A stretch of 64,000 bases of DNA, taken from Juglans regia (Eukaryota; Streptophyta; Magnoliopsida; Fagales; Juglandaceae). Each line of letters starts with the position of its first letter. The first letter of the stretch is position 1. Of the stretch, positions 34,707 through 46,249 are shown one piece after another. A model generated the notes under the pieces. The model was not told the origin of the DNA, did not search any database, and was given only the letters and a program-made list of their open reading frames with translations. The position numbers were made by a program, and so were the translations under genes. The stretch lies in the NCBI RefSeq assembly GCF_001411555.2, contig NC_049914.1:15578798-15642797 (forward strand), read 5' to 3'.

Positions 34707-35803
34707 AGGTTTTCAATCAGGTCTGATTCTATCTTTTATTTCTTGCATATTTAATGATGGGAACCGTGATGGGCCTAGTCTTAAAGATCACGGAGACAAT
34801 GCAAGGATTGATGCAATCCACTTGGGACGAGTTTAGCAAGAGCCCAACATTCAAGATGAGGCTTGAAGGATGGAGATCCAATTTTGATTCATTTGATCAG
34901 CTATGGAAGATGGCAACAACAAGACTTAAAGGCTTTGGGCTCTTGAAGGGTTACAACTTATTTAATTCATTTAAAAAACTTATTTTATTAGTTTAGAATA
35001 AATGAGTTTATTATGGGAAGCACTTAAGGGGGCCTATGCAAGGGTATGTTGGGAAAGTTATTATTTTATTGAACTAAGGTTACGGTTACTAATGGGAACC
35101 AAGGTGTGCCTAGTCTTAAAGATATGTTGCAAGTACCAGATGGGTCAAATACAAGTTCAAGGGCTTAAACGATGAAGATTATGCTTTGATTCATTTGATA
35201 AGCTATGGAAAGGGCAACAACATGACTTGTAGGCTTTAGACACTTGAAGACTTTCAACTTATTTAATTAATTTCAAGGACCTATTTTATTTGCTTAGAAT
35301 AATTGGGTTTATATGCTTATGCAAGGGCATATTGGGAAAGTTATTATTTTATTGAACTAGGGTTAGGGTTACTGTAGCTCCATACTGTAGCCGCGACACT
35401 GTTCATCCAGGGGCACTTTTGGAAGATGGGAGGTTTATTTTGACTAGGGTTTCATTATGTTTTGCTTTAAATACTCTATGTGGCCACATTTTAATCAGAT
35501 AATGAAGTTTATGAAATTTGATGAATTTATTCATTGTGAGTTGAGTTTTACTCCTCTTGTTCTTAATTGAACTTTTGAACTTATTAAAGGTAAATCACAA
35601 CCTTTGTGGCGTTCCTCCATTGTAATCTGGGTTCTTGAGACGGGTTTTTCAATGGGTCTAGATTTTAATATAATCTAGGTTCTTGAAACGAGTTCTCATC
35701 GGGTCTAGGTTCTCCATCCGTTGACTTGATTTTTGGCTTTCTTGCGGAGTTTTCAAATTGACTGTGGGTTCAAGGGATTTCATTCCCGCGGATTCATATC
35801 ATT

Positions 35804-35815
35804 TGGTATCAGAGC
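35804..35815 (+). other. Copy 7 primer-binding site
   Basis: TGGTATCAGAGC, an exact iMet PBS. Confidence 0.9.
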
Positions 35816-36136
35816 AAGGTTTCCAATCAGGTCTGATTCTATCTTTTAATTTTAGCATTCTTAAATTTAATTCTAGGGCTTCATTGTTCTAGGGTTGCCA
35901 AAAAAAAAAAAAAAATAGAAACAAAATGTAGGCTGCCGAAATTGTTAGGGTTTTGGGTTTGGCTGAAATTTGCATCAACTAGGGTTTCAAAATTCTAGGA
36001 TTTTCTGCATCCCTAAGTTTGTCAATTGCTTGGAGTGTCGTTCCATTGATTCTCTTCTACTTCATTGTCCATGCTTGTGTGTTTGAATTCAATTGGTTGG
36101 TTTTCACAACTGACTATTGCTGTTTGTGGATGAATT

Positions 36137-36300
36137 AGAGAAAAGAAAAAAAAAGAAAAGTATTGCTGTTTGTGGATGAATTAGAGAAAAGAAAAGAAAG
36201 GAAAAGAAAAGAAAGGAAAGGAAAAGAAAAGAAAAGAATAGAAAAGAAAGGAAAGGAAAAGAAAAGAAAAGAAAATTCGAAAAAAAAAAAGAAAAAAAAA
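36137..36300 (+). repeat. (AAAAG)n microsatellite in copy 7 leader with local duplication
   Basis: Longest array of the set. The unit beginning TATTGCTGTTTGTGGATGAA, which precedes the array, occurs twice (about 36115 and 36161). Confidence 0.88.
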
Positions 36301-36755
36301 AGAAGAGGATGAAGAAAAGAGAAGGTAGCATATTCAAAGTTGCTACATAGTTACAACAAAGAGAAAGAAAGAAATTTGTTGATTAAACCTTATGATCAAA
36401 GGGGCTGCTGCATACATCACTCAAGTTGGTATCTTGTCTTATTGTTACTCTTTCATTCGTATAACTTCATTGATTCTCGTGTCATTTTTATTCCTTCATG
36501 TTTCTCTTGTTCTTGTTTCCTGGATCTAATTACTAGTTGGGATAATACAAGGTTGTATTGTCTTGATTTAGTTCAACTAGTTCTTAAAGAACTTGAGTGG
36601 GAAAACTCTTGAGGTAAAAGGCAAGAGAGTGTGAGATTATTATCGAGTAAAAAGCCAATTCAGAGTTACACACGAGTGGAGTGTCATTATTTGAGTGTAA
36701 ACACGTAAGGGAGTGTGTGAGGTTTTTCACTAACATTCTTTTTGTGCAGCACATT

Positions 36756-38021
36756 ATGATGTCTCATAGGAGTGACTCATCACCAAAGGAGATGGTAGAT
36801 AACACATCCTTTGTGTTGCAAGTCATGCAACAACAGTTTGAGAAGTTGAACTTAGTGTTGGGTGAAGTGAGGGATAGGATGGATCATCAAGATGTGGTAA
36901 TTAGAAATCTTCATGGCAGGAGAGATAGGAGGCGTCCCGAGTTTAGTGTTGAAAATGGGTATGAGAATGAAGAGTATGGTGATTCTCTTGTTACCAGGCA
37001 TGCACTCAATACAAAAATTAAGATGGATGATATAGAGCAGAAGAGTGAGAATATTTTTCATACTAGATGCCACATCAACAACAAGGTATGTAGTATGATC
37101 ATTGATTTGAGGAGTTGTATTAATTTGGCTAGCACTACTTTAGTTGAGAAATTGAATTTACGTACCTTGAAACACCCTAGACCATACATGTTGCACTGGT
37201 TGAGTGATTGTGGGGAGGTTAGGGTAAATAAGCAAGTGCTAGTTTCTTTTTCAATTGGGAAATACCAGGATATGGTGCTTTGTGATGTAGTGCCTATGCA
37301 TGCTAGTCATATTTTGTTGGGGAAGCCATGGCAGTATGATAGGAAGGTGATCCATGATGGGTTAAGGAACATGTACAGTTTTGAAAAAGATGGAAAAACA
37401 ATCAAACTTGCTCCTTTAACTCCAACACAGGTCCATGGGGATCAATTGAAGCTGAAATGTGAGGTTGCTCAAAACAGAAAGAGTGAAAATGAGAGTGATA
37501 AAAAAAGAAAGAGTAAAAGTGAGAGTGATCAAAAAAGAAAAAGTGAAAAGGAGATTGAGCAAACAAGGAAGAGTGAAAGTGAGAATGAGCTGAAAAGCAA
37601 GAGTGAAGGTGAGAGTGAAAGTGAAAGTGAGATTGAGCTGAAAAGCAAGAGTGAATGTGAGATTGAGAAGAAAAGAAATAGTGAGACCGAAATGGAGAAA
37701 GAGAGAAAAATGAGAGAGAAAAAAGAAGAGGGTGAGACTAAGACCTCAAGCAAAAGAGAGAATGAGTTGAAAAATAATTATGAGGTCGAGAGTACAAAAA
37801 AAGATGAAGAAAAAGAGAGTGACAGAAAAAAAGAGAGTGAAAAGAAAAAAGAGTGTGAAAGGGAAAAAGAGAGTGAAAAAGAAAAAGAGAGTGGAAAGAA
37901 AAGAGAGTGTGAAGAAAGTGAGAGAAAAACAAAGAGAAAAGCGAGTTTTTATGCTAAGGCGAGTCTTAATCCTAACGTACTTGACGTATGTTTGTCTAGT
38001 ATTGTTGTCTCTTTGTTGTAG
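36756..38021 (+). pseudogene. Copy 7 ORF: N-terminal Gag, dead protease-like domain, charged linker
   Basis: Open for 421 codons from ATG 36756 (MMSHRSDSSPKEM). About 70 residues of Gag N-terminus jump directly to the pre-protease segment (GDSLVTRHALNTK), so capsid and zinc knuckle are missing. The protease-like domain is full length, but the active site reads IIDLRSCIN instead of IIDGGSCTN, which should abolish catalysis. The rest is a ~170-residue Lys/Glu/Ser repeat region (KRKSE, ELKSKSE types). The frame ends at a TAG (38019-38021) where sisters have CAG, within TTTGTTGNAGGGATATG. Downstream sequence continues at 38179. Confidence 0.88.
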
Positions 38022-38178
38022 GGATATGAGGTCGTGTTTCCAAGTGGTGTATTTAGTGGATTGCCACCTAATAGGGAGATAGAGCACTACATTGATTTTG
38101 TGCCAAGTGCTACAATTCCTAACCGACCTTTCTTGGAAAAACATGAGTCATTGACACATTTTAAAGGGACAAGGTAAG

Positions 38179-39192
38179 TTGTTGACTAGAATGCATGCTA
38201 AGCGGGAGGATTGTGTTCAGACTTTTCCTCATGTATTCAAATACACACAAGGTATGAAAAATTTTGTGGTTGATACTTTAGCAAGAAGGTATGTCCTTGT
38301 CTTCATTTTAGATGCAAAATTGTTGAGATTTGAATATGATAAGGGATTGCATGCTAATGATGATGACTTCGCTAGTGTGTATGGGACATGTGAGAAAGCA
38401 TCTTTTGGAAAGTTCTATAAACTAGATTGGTACTTGTTTAGAAATATTAGATTTTGTGTACCTACTAGTTTTATGCATAAGTTGTTTGTGTGTGATAGAC
38501 ATGCTGGTCTGTTGGGTAACCTTGGTGTAAGGAAGACTTTTGTTGTGTTGCATGAACATTTGTGGGAATATCATTTGCCTTTCAATGACGTGTTGCATGA
38601 ACATTTGTGGGAATATCATTTGCCTTTCAATGGCGTGTTGCATGAACGTTTGTGGAAGTATCAATTGTCATTCATCGATGTGTTACATGAATGTTTGTGG
38701 GAGTATCATTTGCCTTTCATTGACGTGTTACATGAACGTTTGTGGAAGTATCATTTGTCATTCATTAACATGTTGCATGAACGTTTGTGGGAGTATCATT
38801 TGCCATACATTGACTTGTTGCATGAACGTTTACAGGAGTATCATTTGCGTTTCAATGAGTTTGCATATATGGACTCTGTTTTGGGGCTGCCTAGGAAAGA
38901 AAGAAGTAGAGATTCTATTTATATGGTTGTGGATAGATTTATAGAGTTTGCATATAATAGGACCATGCATACTACCACTTTATATTTTCCTTTCGCAATT
39001 GTTTATAGCCCTAATCCATTTACTCCTTTTGATTTAATGCCTTTACCTGTTGACGACATGAGTAGCTTGGATGGATCTTTTCAAATTCTTGAACAAATTA
39101 ATGATATTGCATATGAAATTAATGATAATATTACTAACGTTTTTCCTTTTGATCCAGGTGGAGATTCAAGGTTGAATCTTTTTTAGGAGAGG
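38179..39192 (+). pseudogene. Copy 7 second ORF: RNase H tail, repeat domain, integrase tail
   Basis: Open frame from about 38179 to 39186, out of phase with the first ORF after a one-base change near 38160 (ACATTTTAAAGGG). It encodes the RNase H tail (VVDTLARRYVLVF), the GKFYKLDWYLF segment and LLGNLGVRKTFVV. A seven-unit run of LHERLWEYHLPFIDV-type repeats follows, then a piece of integrase core (DSVLGLPRKERSRDS) and the C-terminal tail FQILEQIND...PFDPGGDSR. There is no reverse transcriptase, no complete zinc-binding region and no intact integrase core. Confidence 0.87.
38549..38866 (+). repeat. 45-bp coding tandem array, copy 7 (7 units)
   Basis: Seven in-frame 15-residue units, almost all of the short (45-bp) form. 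Adjacent units are near-identical, for example the first two. Confidence 0.93.
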
Positions 39193-39251
39193 GGGATTGA
39201 TGGGAACCAAGGTGGAGATTTGAAGTCGAATCCTTTTGAGGAGAGAGGGAA

Positions 39252-39988
39252 TGATGGGAACCATGATGGGCCTAGTCTTAAAGATCACGGAGACAATGCA
39301 AGGATTGATCCTTTTGAGTTTAGCAAGAGCCCAACATTCAAGATGAGGCTTGAAGGATGAAGATCCAATTTTGATTCATTTGATCAGCTATGGAAGATGG
39401 CAACAACAAGACTTAAAGGCTTTGGGCTCTTGCAGGGTTATAACTTATTTAATTCATTTAAAAAAATTATTTTATTAGTTTAGAATAAATGAGTTTATTA
39501 TGGGAAGCACTTAAGGGGGCCTATGCAAGGGTATGTTGGGAAAGTTATTATTTTATTGAACTAGGGTTAGGGTTACTGTAGCCAAGTTACTGTAGCACCG
39601 TACTGTAGCCGCGGCACTGTTCACTCAGGGGTATCTTTGGAAGATGGGGTTTTATTTTATCTTGGGTTTTAATTAGGTTTTGCTTTAAATACTCTATGTA
39701 GTCTCATTCTAATCAGATTATGAAGTTTATGAAATTTGATGAATTTATTCGTTGTGAGTTGAGTTTTACTTCTCTTGTTCTAAATTGAACTTTTGAACTT
39801 ATCAAAGGTAAATCACAACCTTTGTGGCGTTCCTCCTTTGTAATCTGGGTTCTTGAGACGGGTTGTTCAACGGGTCTAGATTTTAATATAATCTAGGTTC
39901 TCCATCCATAGACTTGATTTTGGCTTTCTTGGGGAGTTTTCAAATTGACTGTGGGTTCAAGGGATTTCATTCCCGCGGGTTCATATCA
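39252..39988 (+). repeat. Copy 6 3' LTR
   Basis: Subfamily c LTR preceded by its own PPT. Near 39308 the normal GATGCAATCCACTTGGG is replaced by a short patch resembling the pre-PPT sequence (CCTTTTGAG), and the GAAACGAGTTCTC stretch is deleted near 39900. Confidence 0.92.
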
Positions 39989-40258
39989 TTTAATTCTAGG
40001 GCTTCATTGTTCTAGGGTTGCCAAAAAGAAAAAAAAAATAGAAACAAAAAGTAGGCTGCCGAAATTCTTAGGGTTTTGGGTTTGGCTGAAATTTGCATCT
40101 CCTAGGGTTTCAAAATTCTTGGATTTCTAAATCTCTAAGTTTTTCCACTTCTTGGAGTGTCGTTTCATTGATTATCTTCTATTTCATTGTCAATTCTTCT
40201 ATACTTGAATTCAATTGCTTGATTTTCACAATTGAGTATTGCTGTTTGTGATTTAGTT

Positions 40259-40325
40259 AAAGAAAAGAAAAGAAAGGAAAAGAAAAGAAAAGAAAAGAAA
40301 AGAAAAGAAAATTCGAAAAAACAAA
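40259..40325 (+). repeat. (AAAAG)n microsatellite in copy 5 leader
   Basis: GAAAA repeats at the conserved leader position; the PBS-proximal leader lies before copy 6. Confidence 0.9.
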
Positions 40326-40788
40326 AAGAAGAGAGAAGAAGAAGAAGAAAAGAAAATGTAGCATATTCAATGGTTGCTCCATAGTTACAAAAATGAGAAA
40401 GAAATAAATTCGTTGATTGAACTTTATCATCAAAGGGGCTGCTGCATACATCACTAAAGTTGGTATCTTGTCTTATTGTTACTCTTTCATCCGTATAACT
40501 TCATTGATTCTCGTGTCATTTTTATTCCTTTCATGTTTCTCTTGTTCTTGTTTCCTGGATCTAATTACTAGTTGGGATACAACAAGGTTGCTTTCTATTG
40601 ATTGTGTTCAATTAGTTTTTAAAGAACTTGAGTAGAAAAACCCTTAAGGTAAAAGGCAAGAGAGTGTGAGACTATTATCGGAAAAAAGCCACTAACAGTG
40701 AAACACGAGTAGAGTGTCATTATTCGAGTGTAAACACGTAAGGGAGTGCGTGAGGTTTTCCACTAACATTCTTTTTGTGCAGCATATT

Positions 40789-41299
40789 ATGATGTCTCAT
40801 AGAAGTGACTCATATCCAAAAAATGTGGCAAATAACTCATCATTTGTGTTGCAAGCCATGCAACAACAGTTTGAGCGGTTGAACTTGGTATTGGGTGAAG
40901 TGAGTGATATTATGGATAATCAATAAGCAATGATTAGAAATCTGCAAGGTGAGAGGAGTGTTAAGGAGTACCATAAGGAGATGGAGGTGGCTATGATTCG
41001 GGCTAATGTAGTGGAGGATCGGGAGGCCACGATGACAAGATTTTTGAGGGGGTTGAATAGGGAGATAGCCAATGTAGTTGAGTTGCAACATTATGAGGAG
41101 GTAGAGGACATGGTGCACATGGCAATGAAGGTGGAGAGTAGGCTAAAAGGAAAGGGTACATCAAGGTATACTTCGGTTTCTAGTAGTCCTTGGAAAATAA
41201 AGTGGGACAAAAATGATCAAGTTGTAGCAATGGGGAAGACCGAAACATCAAAGGGAAAAGATTTGGGTGAGGCTGAAAGCTCAAAAAAAAGAGAGAAGG
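40789..41299 (+). pseudogene. gag: Copy 5 Gag, left part
   Basis: ATG 40789 (MMSHRSDSYPKN) opens 45 codons to a TAA where sisters read CAAGAA (GAA to TAA). It then continues at 40930 in frame with [19 protein letters not shown]. The capsid domain is mostly deleted: the N-terminal helix region joins straight to the [14 protein letters not shown] motif, leaving only the C-terminal third ([20 protein letters not shown]). It is interrupted by copy 8 at GAAGG and continues at 46250. Confidence 0.88.
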
Positions 41300-42105
41300 T
41301 GATGGGAACCAAGATGAGCCTAATCTTAAAGATCATTTACAACTTCCAGATGGGCCAAGAAGATCAAGGAGACAATGCAATGATTGATGCAATCCACTTG
41401 GGACAAGTTTAGCAAGAGCCCAACATTCAAGATGGGGCTTGAAGGATGAAGATCCAGTTTTAATTCATTTGATCAGCTATGGAAGATGGCAACGACAAGA
41501 CTTAAAGGCTTGGGCTCTTGAAGGGTTTCAACTTATTTAATTCATTTAAAGAACTTATTTTATTTGTTTAGAATAATTGAGTTTATTATGGGAAGCACTT
41601 AAGGGGGCTTATGCAAGGGCATGTTGGGAAAGTTATTATTTTATTGAACTAGGGTTAGGGTTACTGTAGCCGAGTTACTGTAGCTCGGCACTGTAGCCGC
41701 GGCACTGTTCATCCAGGGGTACTTTTGGAAGATGGGGGTTTATTTTGGCTAGGGTTTCATTAGGTTTTCCTTTAAATACTCTATGTAGCCTCATTCTAAT
41801 CAGATTATGAAATTTATGAAATTTGATGAATTTATTCATTGTGAGTTGAGTTTTACTCCTCTTGTTCTTAATTGAACTTTTGAACTTATCAAAGGTAAAT
41901 CATAACCTTTGTGGCGTTCCTCCTTTGTAATCTGGGTTCTTGAGACGGGTTCTTCAACGGGTCTAGATTTTAATATAATCTAGGTTCTTGAAACGAGTTC
42001 TCATCGAGTCTAGGTTCTCCATCCATTGACTTGATTTTGGCTTTCTTGGGAACTTTTCAAATTGATTGTGGGTTCAAGGGATTTCATTCCCGCGGGTTCA
42101 TATCA
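41300..42105 (+). repeat. Copy 8 5' LTR
   Basis: Subfamily a LTR with TG...CA ends. Confidence 0.96.
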
Positions 42106-42107
42106 TT

Positions 42108-42120
42108 TGGTATCTAGAGC
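42108..42120 (+). other. Copy 8 primer-binding site (variant)
   Basis: TGGTATCTAGAGC, the iMet PBS with an extra T one base further along than in copies 1, 3 and 10. Confidence 0.75.
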
Positions 42121-42415
42121 AAGGTTTCCAATCAGGTCTGATTCTATCTTTTAATTTTAGCATCCTTAAATTTAATTCTAGGGCTTCATTGTTCTAGGGT
42201 TGCCAAAAAAAGAAACAAAAAGTAGGCTGCCGAAATTCTTAGGGTTTTGTGTTTGGCTGAAATTTGCATCACTTAGGGTTTCCTGCATCTCTAAGTTTGT
42301 CAGTTACTTGGAGTGTCGTTCTATTGATTCTCTTCTACTTCATTGTCCATGCTTGTGTGTTTTGAATTCAATTGGTTGGTTTTCACAATTGAATATTGCT
42401 GTTTGTGGATGAATT

Positions 42416-42505
42416 AGAGAGAAGAAAAGAAAGGAAAAGAAAAGAAAAGAAAAGAAAAAAAGGAAAGGAAAAGAAAAGAAAAGAAAATTCGAAAAAAAAA
42501 AAAAT
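42416..42505 (+). repeat. (AAAAG)n microsatellite in copy 8 leader
   Basis: GAAAA/GGAAA repeats plus A run at the conserved leader position. Confidence 0.9.
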
Positions 42506-42966
42506 GAAAAGAAGAAGATGAAGAAAAGAGAAGGTAGCGTATTCAAAGTTGCTACATAGTTACAACAAAGAGAAAGAAAGAAATTTGTTGATTAAACCTT
42601 ATGATCAAAGGGGCTGCTGCATACATCTCTCAAGTTGGTATCTTGTCTTATTGTTACTCTTTCATTCGTATAACTTCATTGATTTTCGTGTCATTTTTAT
42701 TCCTTCATGTTTCTCTTGTTCTTGTTTCCTGGATCTAATTTCTAGTTGGGATAAAACAAGGTTGCCTTGTCTTGATTGAGTTCATTTAGTTCTGAAAGAA
42801 CTTGAGTGGGAAAGCTCTCGAGGTAAAAGGCAAGAGAGTGTGAGACTATTATTGGAAAAAAGCCAACTAAGAGTGAAACACGAGTTGAGTGCCATTATTT
42901 GAGTGCAAACACGTAAGGGAGTGTGTGAGGTTTTCCACTAACTTTCTTTTTGTGCAGCACATTATA

Positions 42967-45526
42967 ATGTCTCATCGGAGTAGCTCATCACTAAGGGGGA
43001 GAGAATATAACTCATCCATTGTGTTGCAAGCCATGCAACAACAGTTTGAGCAGTTGAACTTGGTGTTGGGTGAAGTGAGGGATAGTATGGATAATCAAGA
43101 AGCAGTGATTAGAAATCTGCAATGTGAGAGAGATAGGAGGCGACGTGAGCCTAGAATTGAGAATGGGTATAAGAATGGAGAGTTTGGTGAGGATGATGAA
43201 GGCTTAACGTTTGAAGTTGGATTGGGTGGACATAGAGGAGTTAGGCATGGAAGAGGCCTTAGGGCAAACTCAGGGGGTCGAGATAGAGTAGATAAGAACC
43301 TTTGGAGCATCAAAATGAAAATACCATCATTCCAAGGTAGAACCGACCCTGAAGTTTATTTAGAGTGGGAGAAAAGAATAGAGTTGGTGTTTGATTGTCA
43401 TAATTACTCTGAGGAGAAGAAGGTGAAGTTGGCTGTAATTGAGTTCACTGATTATGCGGCTATTTGGTGGGATCAATTAGTGACCAATAGGAGAAATAAT
43501 CTTGAGAGGCCTGTAAAAACATGGAGAGAGTTAAAAGCTATCATGAGGCAGAGATTTGTACCTAGCCACTACTATAGAGACCTCTACCAAAAATTACAAA
43601 ATCTTACACAAGGGTCTAGGAGTGTAGAGGATTACCATAAGGAGATGGAGGTGGCTATGATTCGGGCTAATGTAGTGGAGGATCAGGAGGCCACGATGAC
43701 AAGATTTTTGAGTGGGTTGAATACGGAGATAGCCAATGTAGTTGAGTTGCAACATTATGTGGAGGTAGAGGATATGGTGCACATGGCTATGAAGGTGGAG
43801 AGGCGGCTAAAAGGAAAGGGTACATCAAGGTATACTTCAGTTTCTAATACTCCTTGGAAACCAAAGTTGGACAAAAATGATCAAGTTGTAATAAGGGGGA
43901 AGGCCGACGAACCACCTAAGGGAAATGATTTGGGTGAGACTGAAACCTCAAGAAAAAAAGAGAATGAGTTGCAAAAATATTGTGAGGCCGAGAGCTCAAA
44001 AAAAGAGGAGAGTGGAAGAAAAAGAGAGCGTGAAATAGAAAAAGAGAGTGAGAGGAAAAAAAAGAATGAGGCCGAAACATCAAAAGAAAGAAAGAGTGAA
44101 AAAGAAAATAGAGAGGTGGCTGAGAGTCAAGAAAAAAGAGTTGCACAAGAGGAAAAAGAAAAAGAGATTGCAGAGAGAAACAAAAAGGCAAAAGTGAGTT
44201 TTTATGCTAAGGCAAGCTTTTATACTAATGAATTTAACGACTCTTTGCCTAGTGTTGTTGTTTCTTTGTTGCAGGGATATAAGGTCGTGATTTCTAGCAG
44301 CGTGTTTAGTGGATTGCCACCTATTAGGGAGATAGAGCACTACATTTATTTTGTGTCAGGTGCGACTATCCCTACCCAACCTTTCTTGGAAGAACATGAG
44401 TCCTTGACACATTTAAAGGGACAAGGTAAGTTGTTGACTAGAATGCATGCTAAGTGGGATGATTGTATTGAGACTTTTCCTCATGTATTCAAATACACAC
44501 AAGGTATGGAAAATTTTGTGGTTGAGGCTTTAGCAAGAAGGTATGTCCTTATCTTCATTTTAGACAAAATTGTTGAGACTTGAATATGAGAAGGAATTGC
44601 ATGCTAATGATGATGACTTTGCTAGTGTGTATGGAACATGTGAGAAATCATCATTTGGTAAGTTCTATAAACTAGATTGGTACTTGTTTAGAATGAATAA
44701 ATTTTGTGTGCCTACTAGTTTTATGCGTATGTTGCTTGTCTGTGATGGACATGCTGGTTTGTTGGGTAACCTTGGTGTAAGGAAAACGTTTGTTGTGTTG
44801 TATAAATATTTGTGGGAATATCATTTGCCATTCAAAGACGTGTTGCACGAACGTTTGTGGAAGTATCATTTGTCATTCATTAATGTATTGCATGAACATT
44901 TGTGGGAGTATCATTTGTCATACATTGACGTGTTGCATGAACGTTTGAGGGAGTATCATTTGTGTTTCATTGAGTTTGCATATAATTGTAGTGGTCATTC
45001 TGGTGAATATAAGATTTCAGACTTGTTGCATGAACGTTTGCGGGAGTATCATTTGCCATTCATTGAGTGTGCATATTGGAGTGGTCATTTTGGTTCGGGG
45101 AAGACTTTAGATGTGCTTCATGAACATTTGTGGGAGTATTGTTTGCCAATCATTGAGTTTACATATAATTGGAGTGTTCATGCTACTACTAATTTTTCAC
45201 CAATTGAAATTGTTTGTATACTTAATCCATTTCCTCCTTCAGATTTAAAGTCTTTACCAATTGATGATAGGAGTAGCTTGGATGGACTATTCCAAATTCT
45301 TGAACAAATTATTGAAAATGCATGTCTAATGGATCTTCCAGGTAAGTATCATGTTTCTACTATTTTCAATGTTACTAACCATTTTCCCTTTGATCCAGGT
45401 GGAGATTCGAGGTCAAATCCTCTTGAGGAGAGGGGGAATGATGGGAACCAAGATGAGCCTAATCTTAAAGATCATTTACAACTTCCAGATGGGCCAAGAA
45501 GATCAAGGAGACAATGCAATGATTGA
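42967..45526 (+). pseudogene. gag: Copy 8 Gag-linker-repeat ORF with one frameshift
   Basis: ATG 42967 (MSHRSSSSLRGRE). A complete capsid-type Gag domain ([41 protein letters not shown]) leads into a ~150-residue Lys/Glu/Ser linker, then VSFYAKASFY, the PTQP/PFLEEHESLTHLKG junction that replaces reverse transcriptase, and the RNase H tail. A two-base loss at about 44563 (TTAGACAAAATTG against TTAGATGCAAAATTG) shifts the frame. The second ORF (44570-45526) continues with the repeat domain (six units) and the integrase tail, reading ~29 codons into the 3' LTR. There is no zinc knuckle, protease or reverse transcriptase. The single small lesion suggests recent loss of an otherwise ~840-codon frame. 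Confidence 0.9.
44798..45172 (+). repeat. 45/90-bp coding tandem array, copy 8 (6 units)
   Basis: Three short and three long units. Long units include FAYNCSGHSG or CAYWSGHFGSG between the LPF and LDV blocks. Confidence 0.92.
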
Positions 45527-46244
45527 TGCAATCCACTTGGGACAAGTTTAGCAAGAGCCCAACATTCAAGATGGGGCTTGAAGGATGAAGATCCAGTTTT
45601 AATTCATTTGATCAGCTATGGAAGATGGCAACGACAAGACTTAAAGGCTTGGGCTCTTGAAGGGTTTCAACTTATTTAATTCATTTAAAGAACTTATTTT
45701 ATTTGTTTAGAATAATTGAGTTTATTATGGGAAGCACTTAAGGGGGCTTATGCAAGGGCATGTTGGGAAAGTTATTATTTTATTGAACTAGGGTTAGGGT
45801 TACTGTAGCCGAGTTACTGTAGCTCGGCACTGTAGCCGCGGCACTGTTCATCCAGGGGTACTTTTGGAAGATGGGGGTTTATTTTGGCTAGGGTTTCATT
45901 AGGTTTTGCTTTAAATACTCTATGTAGCCTCATTCTAATCAGATTATGAAATTTATGAAATTTGATGAATTTATTCATTGTGAGTTGAGTTTTACTCCTC
46001 TTGTTCTTAATTGAACTTTTGAACTTATCAAAGGTAAATCACAACCTTTGTGGCGTTCCTCCTTTGTAATCTGGGTTCTTGAGACGGGTTCTTCAACGGG
46101 TCTAGATTTTAATATAATCTAGGTTCTTGGAACGAGTTCTCATCGAGTCTAGGTTCTCCATCCATTGACTTGATTTTGGCTTTCTTGGGGACTTTTCAAA
46201 TTGATTGTGGGTTCAAGGGATTTCATTCCCGCGGGTTCATATCA
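45439..46244 (+). repeat. Copy 8 3' LTR
   Basis: 806 bp, near-identical to the 5' LTR and followed by GAAGG. Confidence 0.96.
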
Positions 46245-46249
46245 GAAGG

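Larger units (their letters stand above)
35090..39215 (+). mobile_element. G1 copy 7 (non-autonomous, capsid-less type), 3' truncated
   Basis: Complete 5' LTR at 35090-35801 (subfamily b), PBS, leader, coding region and PPT. Only 18 bp of its 3' LTR (39198-39215) remain before the sequence jumps at AGGTGG into the pre-PPT region of copy 6. It is inserted after GTTAC within the copy 6 LTR; the second duplication was lost in the deletion. Confidence 0.88.
34755..39988 (+). mobile_element. G1 copy 6, mostly replaced by copy 7
   Basis: Target duplication TTTAA at 34750-34754 and 39989-39993, inside the copy 5 leader. Only the first 335 bp of its 5' LTR (34755-35089), about 40 bp before its PPT (39211-39251) and its 3' LTR (39252-39988) remain. 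Copy 7 entered its 5' LTR, and a deletion joined copy 7 to the 3' end of copy 6. Confidence 0.88.
41300..46244 (+). mobile_element. G1 copy 8 (non-autonomous, capsid type, young)
   Basis: Perfect target duplication GAAGG at 41295-41299 and 46245-46249. LTRs are 41300-42105 and 45439-46244, both 806 bp, with about four differences by eye. PBS and PPT are present. It is inserted in the linker of copy 5 in the same orientation. Confidence 0.97.

Noticed and set aside
46201..46249. ORF start in the copy 8 LTR (IVGSRDFIPAGSY) fused to copy 5 coding sequence
   Set aside because: The LTR end happens to be open in that frame; the true continuation of the host frame is from 41299.
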